From: Massilia sp. PAMC28688
GTDB lineage: Bacteria > Pseudomonadota > Gammaproteobacteria > Burkholderiales > Burkholderiaceae_D
DNA length: 64,000 nucleotides
Direction: 5' to 3'
NCBI RefSeq assembly: GCF_019443445.1
Contig: NZ_CP080378.1
Span: forward strand, 124,001-188,000
Shown here piece after piece: positions 37,501 through 43,500 of this stretch. How positions within the stretch are numbered: the first letter of the stretch is position 1; every line of letters starts with the position of its first letter. The translations under genes and the position numbers were made by a program. The notes under the pieces were generated by a model. It was given only the letters and a program-made list of their open reading frames with translations, was not told where the DNA came from and made no database searches.

Positions 37501-40500
37501 TTTCACGGCCAGCTCCGCACACGATGCCTTTGAAGCTGGCAAGACCTATACAGACGTCTTCACCGTGACCAGCGCGGATGGTACGACCAGCACCGTGACC
37601 ATCGATATCCTGGGCACTAACGATGCCGCCGTCATCACGGCATCTTCGGGTTCCGCCACCGAGAGCGATGTTTCAGTTGTCGTCACCGGTCAGATCGCCA
37701 TTGCCGACATCGACAGTGCAATCAACTTTACCGCTGGCAGCACCGTCGGCAAGTACGGCACGCTGGAAATGAACAGCAACGGCAGCTGGACCTTTACGAC
37801 CAGCTCCGCACACGATGCCTTCGAAGCTGGCAAGACGTACACCGATGTCTTCACCGTGACCAGCGCGGATGGTACGACCAGCACCGTGACCATCGATATC
37901 CTGGGCACCAACGATGCTGCAGTCATCACGGCATCTTCTGGTTCCGGCACCGAGAGCGATGTTCCGGTTGTCGTCACCGGGCAGATGGCCATCACCGATG
38001 TTGATAGCGCAATCACCTTTGTCGCTGGCAGCACCGTCGGCAAGTACGGCACCCTGGAGATGAACAGCAACGGTAGCTGGGCCTTCACGGCCAGCTCCGC
38101 ACACGACGCATTCGAAGCTGGCAAGACGTACACCGATGTCTTCACCGTGACCAGCGCTGACGGCACGACCAGCACGGTGACCATCGATATCTTGGGTACC
38201 AACGATGCTGCAGTCATCACTGCCAGCACCGGTTCGGCGACCGAGAGCGATGTCGCAGCAGTTGTTACCGGGCAGATCGCCATTACGGATGTCGACAGCC
38301 CCACTACCTTCACCGCTGGTAACACCGTGGGCAAGTACGGCACGCTGGAAATGAACAGCAACGGCAGCTGGACCTTTACGGCCAGCTCCGCACACGATGC
38401 CTTCGAAGCTGGCAAGACCTACACCGACGTCTTCACTGTCACCAGCGCGGATGGTACGACCAGCACTGTGACCATCGAGATCCTGGGCACCAACGATGCT
38501 GCAGTCATCACTGCATCTTCGGGTTCCGCCAACGAGAGCGATGCTCCGGTTGTCGTCACCGGGCAGATGGCCATCACCGATGTTGATAGCGCATTCACCT
38601 TTGTCGGCGGCAGCACCGTCGGCAAGTACGGCACCCTGGAGATGAACAGCAACGGTAGTTGGGCCTTCACGGCCAGCTCCGCACACGACGCATTCGAAGC
38701 TGGCAAGACGTACACCGATGTCTTCACTGTCACGAGCGCAGATGGCACGACCAGCACGGTGACCATCGATATCCTGGGTACCAACGATGCTGCAGTCATC
38801 ACTGCCAGCACCGGTTCGGCGACCGAGAGCGATGTCGCAGCAGTTGTTACCGGGCAGATCGCCATTACGGATGTCGACAGCCCCGCTACCTTCACCGCTG
38901 GCAGCACCGTCGGCCAGTACGGCACCCTGGAGATGAACAGCAACGGCAGCTGGACCTTTACGGCCAGCTCCGCACACGATGCCTTCGAAGCTGGCAAGAC
39001 GTACACCGACGTCTTCACTGTCACCAGCGCGGATGGTACGACCAGCACCGTGACCATCGATATCCTGGGCACCAACGATGCTGCAGTCATCACTGCATCT
39101 TCGGGTTCCGCCAACGAGAGCGATGCTCCGGTTGTCGTCACCGGGCAGATGGCCAGCACCGATGTTGATAGCGCAATCACCTTTGTCGCTGGCAGCACCG
39201 TCGGCAAGTACGGCACCCTGGAGATGAACAGCAACGGTAGCTGGACCTTTACGACCAGCTCCGCACACGATGCCTTCGAAGCTGGCAAGACGTACACCGA
39301 TGTCTTCACTGTCACGAGCGCAGATGGCACGACCAGCACTGTGACCATTGACATCCTTGGCACCAACGATGCCGCAGTCATCACTGCGTCTTCTGGTTCC
39401 GCCACCGAGAGCGATGTTCCAGTAGTTGTTACCGGCCAAATCGCCATTACTGAGGTCGACAGCCCCACTACCTTCACCGCTGGTAACACCGTGGGCAACT
39501 ACGGCACGTTGGAAATCAACAGCGACGGTAGCTGGACCTTCACGACCAGCTCGGCACACGATGCATTCGAGGCTGGCAAAACCTATACAGACGTCTTCAC
39601 CGTGACCAGTGCAGATGGTACGACCAGCACCGTGACCATCGACATCCTGGGCACCAACGATGCTGCAGTCATCACTGCCAGCACCGGTTCGGCGACCGAG
39701 GGCGATGTCCCAGTAGTTGTTACCGGCCAGATCGCCATTACGGATATCGACAGCCCCACTACCTTCACCGCTGGTAACACCGTGGGCAAGTACGGCACGC
39801 TCGAAATGAACAGCAACGGCAGCTGGACCTTTACGGCCAGCTCCGCACACGATGCCTTTGAAGCTGGCAAGACGTACACCGATGTCTTCACTGTCACGAG
39901 CGCGGATGGCACGACCAGCACTGTGACCATCGATATCCTGGGCACCAACGATGCCGCAGTCATCACTGCGTCTTCTGGTTCCGGCACCGAGAGCGATGTT
40001 CCAGTAGTTGTTACCGGCCAGATCGCCATTACCGACATCGACAGTGCAAGCACATTCACCGCTGGCAGCACCGTCGGCAACTACGGCACGCTGGAAATGA
40101 ACAGCGACGGTAGCTGGACTTTCACGGCCAGCTCCGCACACGATGCCTTTGAAGCTGGCAAGACCTATACAGACGTCTTCACCGTGACCAGCGCGGATGG
40201 TACGACCAGCACCGTGACCATCGATATCCTGGGCACTAACGATCCCGCCGTCATCACGGCATCTTCGGGTTCCGCCACCGAGAGCGATGTTTCAGTTGTC
40301 GTCACCGGTCAGATCGCCATTGCCGACATCGACAGTGCAATCAACTTTACCGCTGGCAGCACCGTCGGCAAGTACGGCACGCTGGAAATGAACAGCAACG
40401 GCAGCTGGACCTTTACGACCAGCTCCGCACACGATGCCTTCGAAGCTGGCAAGACGTACACCGATGTCTTCACTGTCACGAGCGCAGATGGCACGACCAG

Positions 40501-43500
40501 CACTGTGACCATTGACATCCTTGGCACCAACGATGCCGCAGTCATCACTGCGTCTCTTGGTTCCGCCACCGAGAGCGATGTTCCAGTAGTTGTTACCGGC
40601 CAAATCGCCATTACTGATGTCGACAGCCCCACTACCTTCACCGCTGGTAACACCGTGGGCAAGTACGGCACACTGGAAATCAACAGCAACGGTAGCTGGA
40701 CCTTCACGGCCAGCTCCGCACACGATGCCTTCGAAGCTGGCAAGACGTACACCGATGTCTTCACCGTGACCAGCGCTGACGGCAGCACGAGTACTGTGTC
40801 CATCGATATCCTGGGCACCAACGATGCCGCCGTCATCACGGCATCTTCAGGTTCCGGCACCGAGAGCGATATTCCAGTTGTCGTCACCGGCCAGATCGCC
40901 ATTACGGATGTCGACAGCCCCACTACCTTCACCGCTGGTAACACCGTGGGCACCTACGGCACGTTGGAAATCAACAGCGACGGTAGCTGGACCTTCACGG
41001 CCAGCTCCGCACACGATGCATTCGAGGCTGGCAAAACCTATACAGACGTCTTCACCGTGACCAGTGCAGATGGTACGACCAGCACCGTGACCATCGACAT
41101 CCTGGGCACCAACGATGCTGCAGTCATCACTGCCAGCACCGGTTCGGCGACCGAGGGCGATGTCCCAGTAGTTGTTACCGGCCAGATCGCCATTACGGAT
41201 GTCGACAGCCCCACTACCTTCACCGCTGGTAACACCGTGGGCAAGTACGGCACACTGGAAATCAACAGCAACGGCAGCTGGACCTTTACGGCCAGCTCGG
41301 CACACGATGCCTTCGAAGCTGGCAAGACCTACACCGACGTCTTCACTGTCACCAGCGCGGATGGTACGACCAGCACCGTGACCATCAACATCCTTGGTAC
41401 GAACGATGCTGCAGTCATCACCGCGGGCACCGGTTCGGCCAGCGAAACCAACGCGGCACTGGTCATCACGGGCCAGATGGCGATCACGGATGTCGACAGC
41501 CCGACCACGTTCGTCCAAACCACGCGGGTCGGCCAGTACGGCTCCCTGGTCATGCAAACCAACGGCAGCTGGACTTTCACGGCCAGTTCCGCGCACGATG
41601 CCTTTGAAGCCGGCAAGACCTACACCGACGTCTTCACTGTCACCAGCGCCGATGGCACGACCAGCACCGTGACCATCAACATCCTTGGGACGAACGATGC
41701 TGCAGTCATCACCGCGGGCACCGGTTCGGCCAGCGAAACCAACGCGGCACTGGTTATCACCGGCCAGATGGCGATCACGGATGTCGACAGCCCGACTACG
41801 TTCGTCCAAACCACGCGGGCCGGCCAGTACGGCTCCCTGGCCATGCAAACCAACGGCAGCTGGACCTTCACCGCAAGTTCCGCGCACGATGCCTTCGAAG
41901 CCGGCAAGACCTACACCGACGTCTTCACTGTCACTAGCGCCGATGGCACGACCAGCACAGTAACCATCAACATCCTTGGTACGAACGACGCTGCAGTCAT
42001 CACCGCGGGCACCGGTTCGGCCAGCGAAACCAACGCGGCACTGGTCATCACCGGCCAGATGGCGATCACGGATGTCGACAGCCCGACTACGTTCGTTCAA
42101 ACCACGCGGGTCGGTCAATACGGCTCCCTGGTTATGCAAACCAACGGCAGCTGGACTTTTACGGCCAGTTCCGCGCACGATGCCTTCGAAGCCGGCAAGA
42201 CCTACACCGACGTCTTCACCGTCACCAGCGCCGATGGCACGACCAGCACAGTAACCATCAACATCCTTGGTACGAACGATGCTGCAGTCATCACCGCGGG
42301 CACCGGTTCGGCCAGCGAAACCAACGCGGCACTGGTCATCGCCGGCCAGATGGCAATTACGGATGTCGACAGCCCGACTACGTTCGTCCAGACCACGCGG
42401 GTCGGCCAGTACGGCTCCCTGGTTATGCAAATCAACGGCAGCTGGACTTTTACGGCCAGTTCCGCGCACGACGCCTTTGAAGCCGGCAAGACCTACACCG
42501 ACGTCTTCACCGTCACCAGCGCAGATGGCACGACCAGCACCGTGACCATCAACATCCTTGGTACGAACGACGCTGCAGTCATCACCGCGGGCACCGGGTC
42601 GGCCAGCGAAACCAATGCAGCGCTGGTCATCACCGGCCAGATGGCGATCACGGATGTCGACAGCCCGACTACGTTCGTCCAAACCACGCGGGTAGGCCAG
42701 TACGGCTCCCTGGCCATGCAAACCAACGGCAGCTGGACTTTCACGGCCAGTTCCGCTCACGACGCCTTTGAAGCGGGCAAGACCTACACCGACGTCTTCA
42801 CCGTCACCAGCTCCGATGGCACAACCAGCACCGTGACCATCAACATCCTCGGCACCAACGATGCTGCGGTCCTGGGCAAGGCGACCGTCACGCTGACCGA
42901 AACCAATGCCGTACTGACCACGAACGGCACACTGTCCATCACTGACGTAGATAGCCCCCAGACCTATCAGGCCGGTACCGTAACAGGTACCTACGGCGAC
43001 CTGACCGTCAACAGCGCTGGCGCATGGAACTACACTTCGAAGAGCGCGTACAACAACCTGGCCGTTGGTCAGACCTATACTGAAACCTTCACGGTCCGCT
43101 CGCACGACAATACCCCGACCACGGTCACCATCAATATCGTGGGCAGCAATGACGCCCCGGTAGCTGCCGACGACGCTAACAGCGTCACGGAGGATGCCGC
43201 CAGTACCACGCTGAGCGTCTCCGACGCCAATGGCCTGATCCTCAGTACCGGCTTGTCTGCGGGGCGCGATACCGACGTTGACGGCGACACACTCACCATC
43301 ACCGGCGTGCGCACCGGTACCGAGGCTGGTACCGGTACAGCGGGCGCCGTGGGCAGCGCCCTGTCGGGCGAGTATGGTTCGCTAACCCTCACTGCCGGCG
43401 GCGGCTACACCTATGTCCTGCGCAACAGCAGCGCGGCGGTGCAAAACCTGATGGCCGGTGAAACGGGCCTGGACGTGTTCACCTACACCGTCAGTGACGG

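Noticed and set aside
26210..43105. Very long open frames on the minus strand across the adhesin (up to 1,345 codons).
   Set aside because: They are antisense by-products of a 291-bp repeat with uniform codon use: one stop-free unit makes every unit stop-free. The translations are repetitive, match no family and have no ribosome binding sites.
27146..43150. Possibility that the regular array is a CRISPR or an assembly loop.
   Set aside because: Units are 291 bp with no spacers and keep one reading frame with VCBS motifs. An assembly loop cannot be excluded from sequence alone, but units differ enough from each other to argue against simple duplication of reads.
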